Of a stretch of 46,340 nucleotides of DNA, positions 31,936-40,260 are shown one piece after another. This DNA comes from Brevundimonas sp. Its GTDB lineage: Bacteria > Pseudomonadota > Alphaproteobacteria > Caulobacterales > Caulobacteraceae. Position 1 is the first letter of the stretch. Each line of letters opens with the position of its first letter. The notes below the pieces were generated by a model, which saw only the letters and a program-made list of their open reading frames with translations, ran no database searches and had not been told where the DNA came from. A program made the position numbers and the translations under genes. The stretch is taken from the NCBI RefSeq assembly GCF_003248455.1, contig NZ_QFNM01000024.1:1-46340 (forward strand), read 5' to 3'.

Positions 31936-32442
31936 CTAAAGCCCGTCGTGAGGCGAGGTTGCGTCAGGATCGCGGCGAAGCTTCTCATTTCGCAGGACTT
32001 CGTCCAGCCGCCGCACCTCGTCGGGCGTCAGGCCGGGCGTTTCGGCCGGCTTGCGCCGCGCGCGCAACAGCAAGGCGCCCCCGGCCAGCAGCACCAGGGC
32101 GAACGGCCCGAACCACAACAGCCAGGTTCCCGCCCGCACCGGCGGGGTGAACAGCACATAGTCGCCGAACCGGCGCACCAGATCGTCGCGCACCGCCTGG
32201 TCGGTGGCGCCGGCGGCGATCTCCTCGCGGATCAGGCGGCGCATGTCCCCGGCGACGCCGGCCGGGCTGTCGGCGATGGCCTCGTGCTGGCAGACCACGC
32301 AGCGCACGTCCTTGAACAGGGCCTGGGCGCGGGCCTCCTGGACTGCGTCAGGCAGGGGGCGGTCGGGCGCGGCGGGCGGTTCGGCGGCCGTCAGCATCAG
32401 CGCCATGATCGGCGCGGCCAAGAGGACGGCCAGACGTCTCAT
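31936..32442 (-). CDS. ccmH: Cytochrome c maturation protein CcmH
   Basis: CcmH keeps the haem-binding cysteines of apocytochrome c reduced and delivers the apoprotein for haem ligation by CcmF. The 168-residue protein has a signal or anchor segment (about 5-20). The redox motif VRCVVCQHEAI holds Cys48 and Cys51. A helical domain (DMRRLIREEIAAGATDQAV, RFGDYVLFTPPV) and a C-terminal membrane segment (LLWFGPFALVLLAGGALLLR) follow. The start at 32442 overlaps the ccmF stop codon (ATGA). The thioredoxin-like gene ccmG, usually between ccmF and ccmH, is absent here and must lie elsewhere or be replaced by another thiol protein. Confidence 0.94.
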   Translation of the reverse strand: MRRLAVLLAAPIMALMLTAAEPPAAPDRPLPDAVQEARAQALFKDVRCVVCQHEAIADSPAGVAGDMRRLIREEIAAGATDQAVRDDLVRRFGDYVLFTPPVRAGTWLLWFGPFALVLLAGGALLLRARRKPAETPGLTPDEVRRLDEVLRNEKLRRDPDATSPHDGL

Positions 32443-34427
32443 GCCGTCTTCCGGCGCGCGCGGCCCGCGCCGACCCGCAGCCGCCGGTCCATCAGCGACA
32501 GCAGCCCGCCCAGGGCCATGATCGCGGGCCCCAGGAAGATCAGCCGCGCCCAAGGGTTCCAGTACAGACGCACGACCCAGGCGGGCCGATCGGGACCGCC
32601 CGCCCGCTCGCCGATCACCACATAGAGGTCGTCCAGGCCCCGGAAATCCAGCCCCACCTCGGTCGTGGTCTGGCCGCCGGCCGGAAAGAAACGACGCTCG
32701 GCCGTGACCGTGGTCGCCCGGCCCCGGTCATCGCTCGGCCGCACCATCAATCGCCCCCGTTCGGCCAGATAGTTCGGCCCCTCGACCACCCGCACGTCGT
32801 CCAGCGTCACGGTCCATGGCCCGGCCGACAGGCTCTGCCCCAGCATCAGCGACCGCGCCGCCTCGGCCTTGAAGCCGGTCTCGACCACCGCCCCCAGGAT
32901 GAAGACCCCCAGTCCCAGATGCGCCAGGGTCATGCCCCAGGCGCCCAGCGGCAGCCCCCTGGCCCGCCGCCAGGTTTCGGCGGCGGCGGCGCGGAACAGG
33001 CGGATGCGCTCCGCGACCTCGGCCAGCGACCCTGCGATCAGCCAGACCCCGACGCCGATCCCCAGCGCGGCCAGCGCCTTTCTCGGCTCCCACAGGGCGT
33101 AGGCGGCCAGCGCCGACAGGATGGCGACCCCGCCCGCTGCGGCCAGCCGCTGCATCGCGCCCGCCAGATCGCCGCGCTTCCACGCCAACAGCGGTCCGGC
33201 CGGCAGGATCAGGAAGGCGACCATCATCAAGGGCGTGAAGGTGGCGGCGAAATAGGGCGGGCCGACCGAGATGGTCGCGCCGGACGCCGCCTCCAGGATC
33301 AGCGGATACAGGGTGCCCAGCAGGACCGTCGCCGCCGCCGCCGTCAGGAACAGATTGTTCAGCACCAGGGCGCCTTCCCGGCTTACGGGCGCGAACACCC
33401 CGCCGCCCTTCAGCTGGGGCGCGCGCCAGGCGAACAGGGCGAAGGCGGCCCCGGCCGCGACGCCCAGGATCGCCAGCAGCATCATCCCCCGCTGGGGATC
33501 GACGGCGAAGGCGTGAACGGAGGTCAGCACGCCCGAACGCACCAGAAACGCCCCCAGCATGGAGAAGGTGAAGGCCAAGAGCGCGAGGAACACCGTCCAT
33601 CCCGCCAGCGCCCCGCGCCGCTCGGTGACGACCGCGCTGTGCAGCAGGGCGGCCCCCGCCAGCCAGGGCATGAAGCTGGCGTTCTCGACCGGGTCCCAGA
33701 ACCACCAGCCGCCCCAGCCCAGCTCGTAATAGGCCCAGAACGACCCCAGGGCGATGCCGACGGTCAGAAAGGCCCAGCTAGCCAGGGCCCAGGGCCGGAC
33801 CCAGCGCCCCCACGCGGGCCAGAAGGCCGTCTGCGCCCGCCCCTCGATCAGGGCCGCGACCGCCAGGGAAAAACAGACCGAGAAACCGACATAACCTGCA
33901 TAGAGCAGCGGCGGATGCACGGCCAGGGCCGGGTCTTGCAGCAGCGGGTTCAGCGACGCGCCCTGGAAAGGCGCGGGATCCAGGCGGACGAAGGGGCTGG
34001 AGGTGAAGACGGCGAACGCCAGGAACAGCGATCCCAGCGCCCCCTGCGCCGCCACGGCCGAGGCCTTCAGCCCGAACGGCAGGCCCCGCGCCCGCGCCAG
34101 CGCGCCGCCGAACACCGTCAGCACCAGGCACCACAGCAGAAGCGAGCCTTCGTGGCTGCCCCAGGCGCCGGCGACCTTGTACAGCATCGGCTTGTCGGTG
34201 TGGCTGTTGGCCGCCACGTTCGAGACCGAGAAGTCGGACACGACGAAGGCGTGGACCAGGGCCGCGAACGACAGGGCGACCGCCGCCGCCGCCGCCAGGG
34301 CCGCCCCTTGCGCCGCCCCGGCCAGAACCGGGCTGCGCCGCATCCGCCCCGCCGCCGACAGACCCGTCTGCAGAAGGGACAGCGCCAGCGCCAGGGCCAG
34401 GGCGAAGGCCCCGAACTCGGCGATCAT
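32439..34427 (-). CDS. ccmF: Haem lyase CcmF
   Basis: CcmF transfers haem from CcmE to apocytochrome c at the outer face of the inner membrane. The 662-residue protein has about 15 membrane segments. The WWD domain reads LGWGGWWFWDPVENASFMPW. SHTDKPMLYKVAGAWGSHEGS and the conserved His in VHPPLLYAGYVGFSV belong to the family, and a large periplasmic domain near the end precedes the last segment (IFLGPAIMALGGLLSLMDRR). The length fits the family. Its start overlaps the ccmE stop codon and its stop overlaps the ccmH start, both as ATGA. It is the central enzyme of system I cytochrome c maturation. Confidence 0.96.
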   Translation of the reverse strand: MIAEFGAFALALALALSLLQTGLSAAGRMRRSPVLAGAAQGAALAAAAAVALSFAALVHAFVVSDFSVSNVAANSHTDKPMLYKVAGAWGSHEGSLLLWCLVLTVFGGALARARGLPFGLKASAVAAQGALGSLFLAFAVFTSSPFVRLDPAPFQGASLNPLLQDPALAVHPPLLYAGYVGFSVCFSLAVAALIEGRAQTAFWPAWGRWVRPWALASWAFLTVGIALGSFWAYYELGWGGWWFWDPVENASFMPWLAGAALLHSAVVTERRGALAGWTVFLALLAFTFSMLGAFLVRSGVLTSVHAFAVDPQRGMMLLAILGVAAGAAFALFAWRAPQLKGGGVFAPVSREGALVLNNLFLTAAAATVLLGTLYPLILEAASGATISVGPPYFAATFTPLMMVAFLILPAGPLLAWKRGDLAGAMQRLAAAGGVAILSALAAYALWEPRKALAALGIGVGVWLIAGSLAEVAERIRLFRAAAAETWRRARGLPLGAWGMTLAHLGLGVFILGAVVETGFKAEAARSLMLGQSLSAGPWTVTLDDVRVVEGPNYLAERGRLMVRPSDDRGRATTVTAERRFFPAGGQTTTEVGLDFRGLDDLYVVIGERAGGPDRPAWVVRLYWNPWARLIFLGPAIMALGGLLSLMDRRLRVGAGRARRKTA

Positions 34428-34921
34428 AGGGGAAGGGTCTTGGCCGAAGCCGGCGCATCGGCCGACGCCGCGTCCGGCCGCCACTCGCCCTTGGCCTTGA
34501 TCCGGTCGGCCACCTCGCGCGGCATATAGTTCTCGTCGTGCTTGGCCAGGACCTGGCTGGCGTGGAAGGTGCGGTCCGGGCCGAACGCCCCCTGCGCCAC
34601 GATCCCCTGCCCCTCGCGGAACAGGTCGGGCAGGTCGCCGTGATAAACGACGCGGGTCGCGCCGACGTTGTCGGTGACGGAAAAGGCCACGACGCCGTCG
34701 CCCGACCTGTGCACGCTGCCGACCTCGACCAGCCCTCCCAGACGGATGTTGCGTCCCTCCGGCGCCTTTTCTGCGGTGGCCTCTGACGGGGAATAGAAGA
34801 AGGTCACGCTGTCCTGCATGGCCCACAGCGACAGGCCGACGGCCAGCGCCAGGATCGGCGCCACGGCGGCGACGACCCACAGGCGACGGCGCGCCTTCGG
34901 CGATTTGGGCAGCCAGCTCAT
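34424..34921 (-). CDS. ccmE: Haem chaperone CcmE
   Basis: CcmE binds haem covalently in the periplasm and hands it to CcmF. The 165-residue protein has one membrane anchor (about 13-34). A beta-barrel OB fold includes NIRLGGLVEVGSV and FSVTDNVGATRVVYHGDLPD. The haem-binding His128 lies in VLAKHDENYMP, with Tyr132 as axial ligand. The start at 34921 is selected by the short basic stretch before the anchor; an upstream open frame to 34975 lacks family resemblance. The stop codon overlaps the ccmF start (ATGA). It follows ccmI by 58 bases on the same strand. Confidence 0.95.
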   Translation of the reverse strand: MSWLPKSPKARRRLWVVAAVAPILALAVGLSLWAMQDSVTFFYSPSEATAEKAPEGRNIRLGGLVEVGSVHRSGDGVVAFSVTDNVGATRVVYHGDLPDLFREGQGIVAQGAFGPDRTFHASQVLAKHDENYMPREVADRIKAKGEWRPDAASADAPASAKTLPL

Positions 34922-34979
34922 GCGACGGACCTTCGAGGTTCGACGGCGTATAGAGCCGCCGCCCCGCACGACCAATGCG

Positions 34980-35813
34980 TCATTGAGCCATGCCTTTGGG
35001 CGGCCTCGCCTCGGGCAGGCGGCGCTCCAGATCCTGGCGACGCGGATCGGCGGGATCGAGCGCCGCGATCAGGGGCGTCCACAGCGCGCGCGCCGCAGTC
35101 CGGTCGCCGCGTCGCAAAGCCGCCTCGCCCAGGAAAAAGCGCGCGCCCAGTTGACCGGGGTCCAAGGTCAACGCCTGACGAAAGGCCGCCTCGGCGTCGC
35201 CGCCGATCTGGTTGTCATTGGCCACGACCAGGCTTTCGCCTAGCCGCGCCCAGGCCTGGGCGTCCTTGGGATCGAGGTCGATCAGCCGGCGAAAGGCCGA
35301 GGCCGCCCCCAGCGGATCGTCGGCGGCGAAGCGCGCGGCGCCTAGCATGGCCAGGGCCTGGCGATCGCCCGGCCGTTCTCGGGCGACGCGGGCGGCGACC
35401 GCCGCCAGCTGCGTGGGGGCCAGTCCCTCCAGATCGGCGGACCAGGCATCGACCCGCCGCTCATAGGCCTGATCCGGCAGGCCGGGCGTTCCGGTCGCGA
35501 CATAGAGGCCCAGGGCGCCGGCCACCGTGACGCCGATCCCGGCCAGCACCCACAGCCTGTCCCTGGCGCCCGCCACGGGCGCCGTCGTCGCGGCCGTGGC
35601 CAACAGCCGGCGTCCCGCCTCGGCCCGCGCCGAGGCATGGGCGTCGTCGTCCAGCAGGCCGCGCGCCTTCAGCCGATCCAGCGCCTCGATCTCGCGCGCG
35701 CCGGCTTGCGTCTCCACGCCCGACGCCGGGTCGACGCCGCGCCGCGCGCCGGCCAGCACCGACAGAGCGGCCATGGCCGCCGCCAGTCCCGTCATCATCC
35801 AGAAGGCGATCAT
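34980..35813 (-). CDS. ccmI: Cytochrome c maturation protein CcmI
   Basis: CcmI holds apocytochrome c through TPR repeats for haem attachment. The 277-residue protein has two membrane segments (about 3-22 and 88-107, WVLAGIGVTVAGALGLYVAT). Between them lies a cytoplasmic loop with REIEALDRLKARGLLDDDAH, and after them a periplasmic region of TPR units (ALAMLGAARFAADDPLGAAS, AFRRLIDLDPKDAQAWARLG, AFRQALTLDPGQLGARFFLG). The VYERRVDAW-like element (QAYERRVDAW) is typical. It is the first gene of ccmI-ccmE-ccmF-ccmH. The start at 35813 opens directly into the first membrane segment. The haem exporter genes ccmA-D are not in this window. Confidence 0.88.
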   Translation of the reverse strand: MIAFWMMTGLAAAMAALSVLAGARRGVDPASGVETQAGAREIEALDRLKARGLLDDDAHASARAEAGRRLLATAATTAPVAGARDRLWVLAGIGVTVAGALGLYVATGTPGLPDQAYERRVDAWSADLEGLAPTQLAAVAARVARERPGDRQALAMLGAARFAADDPLGAASAFRRLIDLDPKDAQAWARLGESLVVANDNQIGGDAEAAFRQALTLDPGQLGARFFLGEAALRRGDRTAARALWTPLIAALDPADPRRQDLERRLPEARPPKGMAQ

Positions 35814-35864
35814 GATCAGGGTCTAGCCGAACAAAGGGCGTCGGGCGAGACGCTCCTTCGGCCC

Positions 35865-37220
35865 TCATTGCGGCAGCAGGGCCGTTTCCGCCGTCGCCGC
35901 CCGTCGGCGAACCGCGCGCGCCGCCTCCAGCGCCTCGATCGTCGTCAGGAACCGCGCCGCGATCCCGACCAGCCGCAGCGCATGGTCGGGATCGTCGACC
36001 TCGCCGTCCGCCACCCCGTCCAGCGCCTCATTGGCCCAGGCGGACAGATAGTCGGTCATCTCGGTCTTCAGCGCCGCCCGGTCCGCCTCGCAGCCGAAGG
36101 TGACGGCCGCGCCGCGCAGGGCCGACACCGCCGCCAGCAGGGCCGCCGCCGCCTCGATCGGCTCGCCCTCCGCCGGCGCCTCCAGCCACGGGCACATCCG
36201 GGTCATGCGGCCGGCGATGGTCCGCCGTTTCATCGGCAGGGCGGCCTGCACCGCCGCCGCTGTCGACTTCATCAGGCCCGACAGCTGGCCCGAGACCTGC
36301 ACCCGCGCCATCCGCGCCGTCTTGCCCCAGCTGGAATCGGGCCGGATCTGCAGGGTCATGTCCATCTCGGCCAGGACGCCGGCGCACCAGCCGACCTGTT
36401 CGACAACCGTCCGCATGGCGTCCTCGGCCAGGGAAGACCGAAGCGCCGCCACCTGCCGCACCCGCGCCTGGACCGAGGCCAGCAGCCGTTCGACGAAGAC
36501 GCCCATCTCCGAATGGCTCAGCGTCACCTCGCGGTCGGCCAAACGGCTGGTGCGCGTCACCACCCGCAGCATCCGCTCGGCGTCCGCCACGTGGGCGAAC
36601 AGGATGTCGATCATCCGCCGCCCCCCGTCGGGCGACACGGCCAGACTGTCCTGGATCAGCAGCCGCAGCCCGGCCAGTTGATTGTCGTCGGGCCGCTCCA
36701 GCCAGACCGACAGGCGCGGCAGAGCCGTGCGCGCCAGGGGCGTCAGGTCGAAACAGCCCGCCAGTTCGGACGGGGTGCAAGGCGGCGCCCCCTCTGGCGG
36801 GCGCTGAAAGTCGGGCCAGACATCGCGCGGGCGATCGCGCAGCACCGCCGCGGCCCGCGCGCACAGCCGGTCCGCCGCCAGGGTCCATTCGCCGTCCGCG
36901 GCGCCGGCCCCGTCCAGCAGCGGCAGGAAGGCCTCTTCCCCGATCACCGCCTCGCGCCATACGCGCTTCAGCACCGCCGGCGGAAAGGTGAGGGCCGGCA
37001 CGCCGTCGGCGCGGGGCCGAAACAGCGGCGTCAGCGGCGCGAAGGCGGTGGCGCGTCGGGCGCGGTCGCGCGCTTCGTCGCCCACGATGACGGCCAGTTC
37101 CGACGCCTTGTCGCCCTGCAGCGCCGCCACCGCCCCGCCCAGCTGCGCCAGCGACGCATCGGGACAGGCCTCGACGACCGCCTTCAGGGCGGCGCGGTGG
37201 GCGGGGGACAGGGACGACAC
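35865..37220 (-). CDS. Uncharacterised 451-residue soluble protein
   Basis: I do not recognise this protein. The first 60 residues (HRAALKAVVEACPDASLAQLGGAV) look like a short helical cap of the regulator type, but no known domain is evident. The middle is rich in helix-forming residues and contains FPPAVLKRVWREAVIGEEAF, LAGLRLLIQDSLAVSPDGGR and HVADAERMLRVVTRTSRLAD. Cysteines are scattered and no catalytic motif stands out. No signal peptide or membrane segment is visible. The start at 37220 is the first in-frame ATG. It stands alone on the minus strand, 51 bases from ccmI and divergent from an ABC exporter. A gene of this length in an ordinary GC context and with a normal codon pattern is probably real. 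Confidence 0.7.
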   Translation of the reverse strand: MSSLSPAHRAALKAVVEACPDASLAQLGGAVAALQGDKASELAVIVGDEARDRARRATAFAPLTPLFRPRADGVPALTFPPAVLKRVWREAVIGEEAFLPLLDGAGAADGEWTLAADRLCARAAAVLRDRPRDVWPDFQRPPEGAPPCTPSELAGCFDLTPLARTALPRLSVWLERPDDNQLAGLRLLIQDSLAVSPDGGRRMIDILFAHVADAERMLRVVTRTSRLADREVTLSHSEMGVFVERLLASVQARVRQVAALRSSLAEDAMRTVVEQVGWCAGVLAEMDMTLQIRPDSSWGKTARMARVQVSGQLSGLMKSTAAAVQAALPMKRRTIAGRMTRMCPWLEAPAEGEPIEAAAALLAAVSALRGAAVTFGCEADRAALKTEMTDYLSAWANEALDGVADGEVDDPDHALRLVGIAARFLTTIEALEAARAVRRRAATAETALLPQ

Positions 37221-37300
37221 GCGAAGCTCCCGTCGATGAAATACAGACCGTCAGGGTGCGCCAATCGGGTTAACAACGGCTTGGCGGGCGCGCCTGCCCC

Positions 37301-37328
37301 TTGAGCGACGGTCAGGGCGCGCCATATT
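37301..37328 (+). promoter_or_regulatory. Candidate promoter of the ABC-2 exporter genes
   Basis: TTGAGC (37301-37306) and CATATT (37323-37328) are separated by 16 bases and lie about 50 bases before the ATPase start at 37379. The whole divergent region 37221-37378 holds no other recognisable element apart from GC-rich short repeats. Confidence 0.4.
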
Positions 37329-37378
37329 GCCGCCACGCCCGGCGACGCGCCTTGGCGCCCGCCACGCCAGGAGCCTTT

Positions 37379-38311
37379 ATGCCCGTTATCCAGATCGACG
37401 GCCTGACCAAGACCTACAAGTCCGGGCTCCAGGCGTTGAAGCGTATCGACCTGAGCATCGAGAGGGGTGAAATCTTCGCCCTTCTGGGTCCGAACGGGGC
37501 GGGCAAGACCACCCTGATCTCCATCATCTGCGGCATAGTCACCCCCTCGACGGGCACGGTGGTCGCCGACGGTCACGACATCCAGACCGACTTCCGCGCC
37601 GCGCGCACCAAGATCGGCCTGGTGCCGCAGGAACTGACCACCGACGCCTTCGAGACGGTCATGGCCACCGTCACCTTCAGCCGGGGTTTGTTCGGCAAGG
37701 CGCCGAATCCGGCCTTCATCGAACGCCTGCTGCGCGACCTGTCGCTGTGGGACAAGCGCGACGCCAAGCTGCGCACCCTGTCGGGCGGAATGAAGCGTCG
37801 GGTGATGATCGCCAAGGCGCTGAGCCACGAGCCGGACATCCTGTTCCTGGACGAACCCACGGCCGGAGTGGACGTCGAGCTGCGCCGCGACATGTGGGCG
37901 ATGGTCAGGACACTGCGCGAACGCGGCGTCACCATCATCTTGACCACCCACTATATCGAGGAGGCCGAGGAGATGGCCGATCGCATCGGGGTGATCCTGA
38001 AGGGCGAACTGATCCTGGTCGAGGAAAAGACCGCCCTGATGAAGACGCTGGGCAGGAAGACCCTGACCCTTAACCTGGTCGAGCCGCTGGCCGCCCTGCC
38101 CGTCGAACTGGCCGATTGGGACCTGACGCTGAAATCCGACGGGGGCGAGCTGGAATACAGTTTCGACGCCAACGCCGACGATACGGGCGTGCCGTCGCTG
38201 ATCCGCCGGCTCGAGGGGCTGAACATCGGGTTCAAGGATCTGAACACCCGCCAGAGCTCGCTGGAAGACATCTTCGTCAGCCTGGTCCACACCAACGGAG
38301 CCGCCGCATGA
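37379..38311 (+). CDS. ABC-2 type transporter, ATP-binding subunit
   Basis: The 310-residue ATPase powers an exporter. Walker A is LLGPNGAGKTTL (36-47), the signature motif is TLSGGMKRRVMIAKAL, Walker B is ILFLDEPTAGVD and the switch His lies in ILTTHYIEEAEEMADRI. A C-terminal domain of about 90 residues (ALPVELADWDLTL, FKDLNTRQSSLEDIFVSLV) is typical of DrrA/NodI/YadG-type subunits. The partner permease is encoded four bases inside the end of this gene (ATGA). The substrate is unknown; closest in style is YadG/YadH of E. coli. CCAGGAG precedes the ATG at 37379. Confidence 0.93.
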   Translation: MPVIQIDGLTKTYKSGLQALKRIDLSIERGEIFALLGPNGAGKTTLISIICGIVTPSTGTVVADGHDIQTDFRAARTKIGLVPQELTTDAFETVMATVTFSRGLFGKAPNPAFIERLLRDLSLWDKRDAKLRTLSGGMKRRVMIAKALSHEPDILFLDEPTAGVDVELRRDMWAMVRTLRERGVTIILTTHYIEEAEEMADRIGVILKGELILVEEKTALMKTLGRKTLTLNLVEPLAALPVELADWDLTLKSDGGELEYSFDANADDTGVPSLIRRLEGLNIGFKDLNTRQSSLEDIFVSLVHTNGAAA

Positions 38312-39075
38312 CCTTCAACGCCTATGGGGTCTGGGCCATCTATCGTTTCGAGATGGCGCGGTCGCTGCGCACCATCTGGCAGAGCATCGTCACCCCGGTC
38401 ATCACCACCGCCCTGTATTTCGTCGTCTTCGGCGGCGCGATCGGCAGCCGGATGCAGGAAGTCGGCGGCGTGCCCTACGGCGCCTTCATCGTGCCGGGCC
38501 TGATCATGCTCAGCCTGTTCACCCAGTCGATCTTCAACGCCTCCTTCGGCATCTACTTCCCCAAGTTCACGGGGACGATCTACGAGATCCTGTCGGCCCC
38601 GGTGTCGTCGCTGGAGATCGTGCTGGCCTATGTCGGGGCGGCGGCGACCAAGTCGGCGGTGCTGGGCCTGATCATCCTGGCCACGGCGGCCTTCTTCGTG
38701 CCGCTGCAGATCCTGCATCCGGTCTGGATGATGGCCTTTTTGGTCCTGATCTCGGTGACGTTCAGCCTGTTCGGCTTCATCATCGGCGTCTGGGCCGACG
38801 GGTTCGAACAGCTTCAGATGATCCCGATGCTGATCGTGACCCCCCTGACCTTTCTGGGCGGGGCCTTCTATTCCATCGACATGCTGCCGGAGGGCTGGCG
38901 CGCCGTGACCCTGTTCAACCCGGTGGTCTATCTGATCTCGGGCTTCCGCTGGGCCTTCTACGGCCAGGGGGACGTGGCGGTCGAGATCAGCGTGGCGGCG
39001 ACCCTGGGCTTCTTCGCCGTTTGCCTGGCCATCGTCATGTGGATGTTCAAGACCGGTTATCGGCTCAAGAACTGA
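38308..39075 (+). CDS. ABC-2 type transporter, permease subunit
   Basis: The 255-residue protein has six membrane segments. It includes the ABC-2 motif PLTFLGGAFYSIDMLPEGWR before the last helices, followed by LFNPVVYLISGFRWAFYG. The N-terminus (IYRFEMARSLRTIWQSIVTP) is the amphipathic elbow helix. It resembles YadH and other permeases of drug, polysaccharide or lipid exporters. It is cotranscribed with the ATPase gene by overlap (ATGA). Two ATPases and two permeases would form the complex in the inner membrane. Confidence 0.93.
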   Translation: MTFNAYGVWAIYRFEMARSLRTIWQSIVTPVITTALYFVVFGGAIGSRMQEVGGVPYGAFIVPGLIMLSLFTQSIFNASFGIYFPKFTGTIYEILSAPVSSLEIVLAYVGAAATKSAVLGLIILATAAFFVPLQILHPVWMMAFLVLISVTFSLFGFIIGVWADGFEQLQMIPMLIVTPLTFLGGAFYSIDMLPEGWRAVTLFNPVVYLISGFRWAFYGQGDVAVEISVAATLGFFAVCLAIVMWMFKTGYRLKN

Positions 39076-39116
39076 GCCGTCACGAAACGGGCCAGATCGC
39101 CAGCGATTGAGGGACC

Positions 39117-40202
39117 ATGTCCGACGACCAGAAGACCCCGCCCGAACCCTTCGCCCGCCCCGAGCCCTTCGCCCGGAAGCCGGTGCAATGGGGACGCATG
39201 CCCGCGACCACCTTCCACGTCGGGCCGGTGCCGGTCGCGGCCAATCCGCTGGATCGCATCCCCAATCCGCCGCCCAAGGCGGCGTCGGCCCGACAGCCGC
39301 GCGACATCCGCGATCAGAGCCTGGCCTCGGGCGTCGCGCCCACGCCTGCCCGGCCCGCGTCGACGCCGCCTGCGCCCGCGGGTCCCAGGCCGCCGCGTCC
39401 GCAGACCGGAAGCATACTGGGCGGCTCGCTGATCCCGACCGCGCGCCCGGCCCAGCCCTCGACGACGCCCCGGCCCGCGCCGCAAGCCGCCCCGTCGCCT
39501 GACACAGATCTGACCGTGCGCCCGTTGCCGACGCCGCAGGCCGCGCCCGCCCCTACGCCGAAGCCCGCCGACGCCGCGCCGGTCGCGGGCAAACCCGTCG
39601 TCGCCCCGCCTGTCGCCCCGCCTGTCGCCCCGCCTGTCGCCCCGCGACCTGTCGTCGGGGCGCCTCCTCAAGCGACGCCCGGTTTCGCCCGTGCGCCGGC
39701 CAGGCCTTCGCGCCTGCCGCTGTACGTCGGCGCAGGCGTCGCCGCCCTGCTGGCCATCGGAGGCGGCGTCTGGTTCGCCCTGCGCCCCGCCCAGCCGGCC
39801 GCATCGGCCGAGACGGCCGCCGCGCTTGACGAAGTGCCGCTGACCACGCCTCCGGCCGAGACGGTCCCCACGGGCGCCGCCGGGGTTCAGGCCGAAACGC
39901 CGACGCCCGCCACCCCGGCGCCCGCCCCAGCGCCTGCTGCGGCCCCAGCCCCGACACAGACCGCTCCGACCCCGCGCGCGACACCGACGGCGCCCCCGCC
40001 GGCCGCTCAGACTCGTCCGGCGACCGTTGCGCGGCAACCGTCGGCGGCTGCAGCCCAGCCTGCGCCGACGCCCGCTCCGACCGCCGCCCCCCCGCCGACG
40101 GTGATCGTGCCGACGACGCCGACGCCCGCCCCGACCGCCGCCCGCCCCACAAGCAGCGATCCCGACGCCCCGGTCGTGACGCGGCCGCAACCGCTGGATT
40201 GA
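39117..40202 (+). CDS. Proline/alanine-rich single-pass membrane protein
   Basis: The 361-residue protein is rich in Pro, Ala and Thr. An N-terminal cytoplasmic part of about 200 residues starts MSDDQKTPPEPFARPEPFAR and includes APPVAPPVAPPVAPRP, a four-fold repeat from a 12-base DNA tandem. One membrane segment lies near 201-222 (LPLYVGAGVAALLAIGGGVW). An external tail of PAP(A/T)-like sequence follows (APAPAPAAAPAPT, PTPAPTAAPPPTV). Such PA-rich tails span the periplasm in TonB and related proteins, but no TonB domain is present at the end. The function is unknown. It follows the exporter permease by 41 bases and precedes tldD. The skewed composition may inflate codon signals, but the clean membrane segment supports a real gene. 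Confidence 0.72.
   Translation: MSDDQKTPPEPFARPEPFARKPVQWGRMPATTFHVGPVPVAANPLDRIPNPPPKAASARQPRDIRDQSLASGVAPTPARPASTPPAPAGPRPPRPQTGSILGGSLIPTARPAQPSTTPRPAPQAAPSPDTDLTVRPLPTPQAAPAPTPKPADAAPVAGKPVVAPPVAPPVAPPVAPRPVVGAPPQATPGFARAPARPSRLPLYVGAGVAALLAIGGGVWFALRPAQPAASAETAAALDEVPLTTPPAETVPTGAAGVQAETPTPATPAPAPAPAAAPAPTQTAPTPRATPTAPPPAAQTRPATVARQPSAAAAQPAPTPAPTAAPPPTVIVPTTPTPAPTAARPTSSDPDAPVVTRPQPLD
39601..39645 (+). repeat. 12-base tandem repeat within the proline-rich gene
   Basis: Three perfect copies of TCGCCCCGCCTG (39601-39636) are followed by a partial fourth. They encode repeated VAPP. The period keeps the frame, so changes in copy number would only shorten or lengthen the spacer. Confidence 0.8.
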
Positions 40203-40260
40203 TCGCGACTTTCGCGCCGCCGGAGGTGACGAAACGGCCCGGAGCCCCTACCTAGCGTCC

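Noticed and set aside
32919..34529. Plus-strand open frame of 536 codons opposite ccmF
   Set aside because: It is the complement of membrane-coding sequence, gives a Gln/Arg/Gly-rich product and has no domain or ribosome-binding site.
39601..39645. Possible CRISPR or iteron origin at the 12-base tandem repeat
   Set aside because: The repeat is in frame within a proline-rich gene and encodes VAPP; no replication gene is near.
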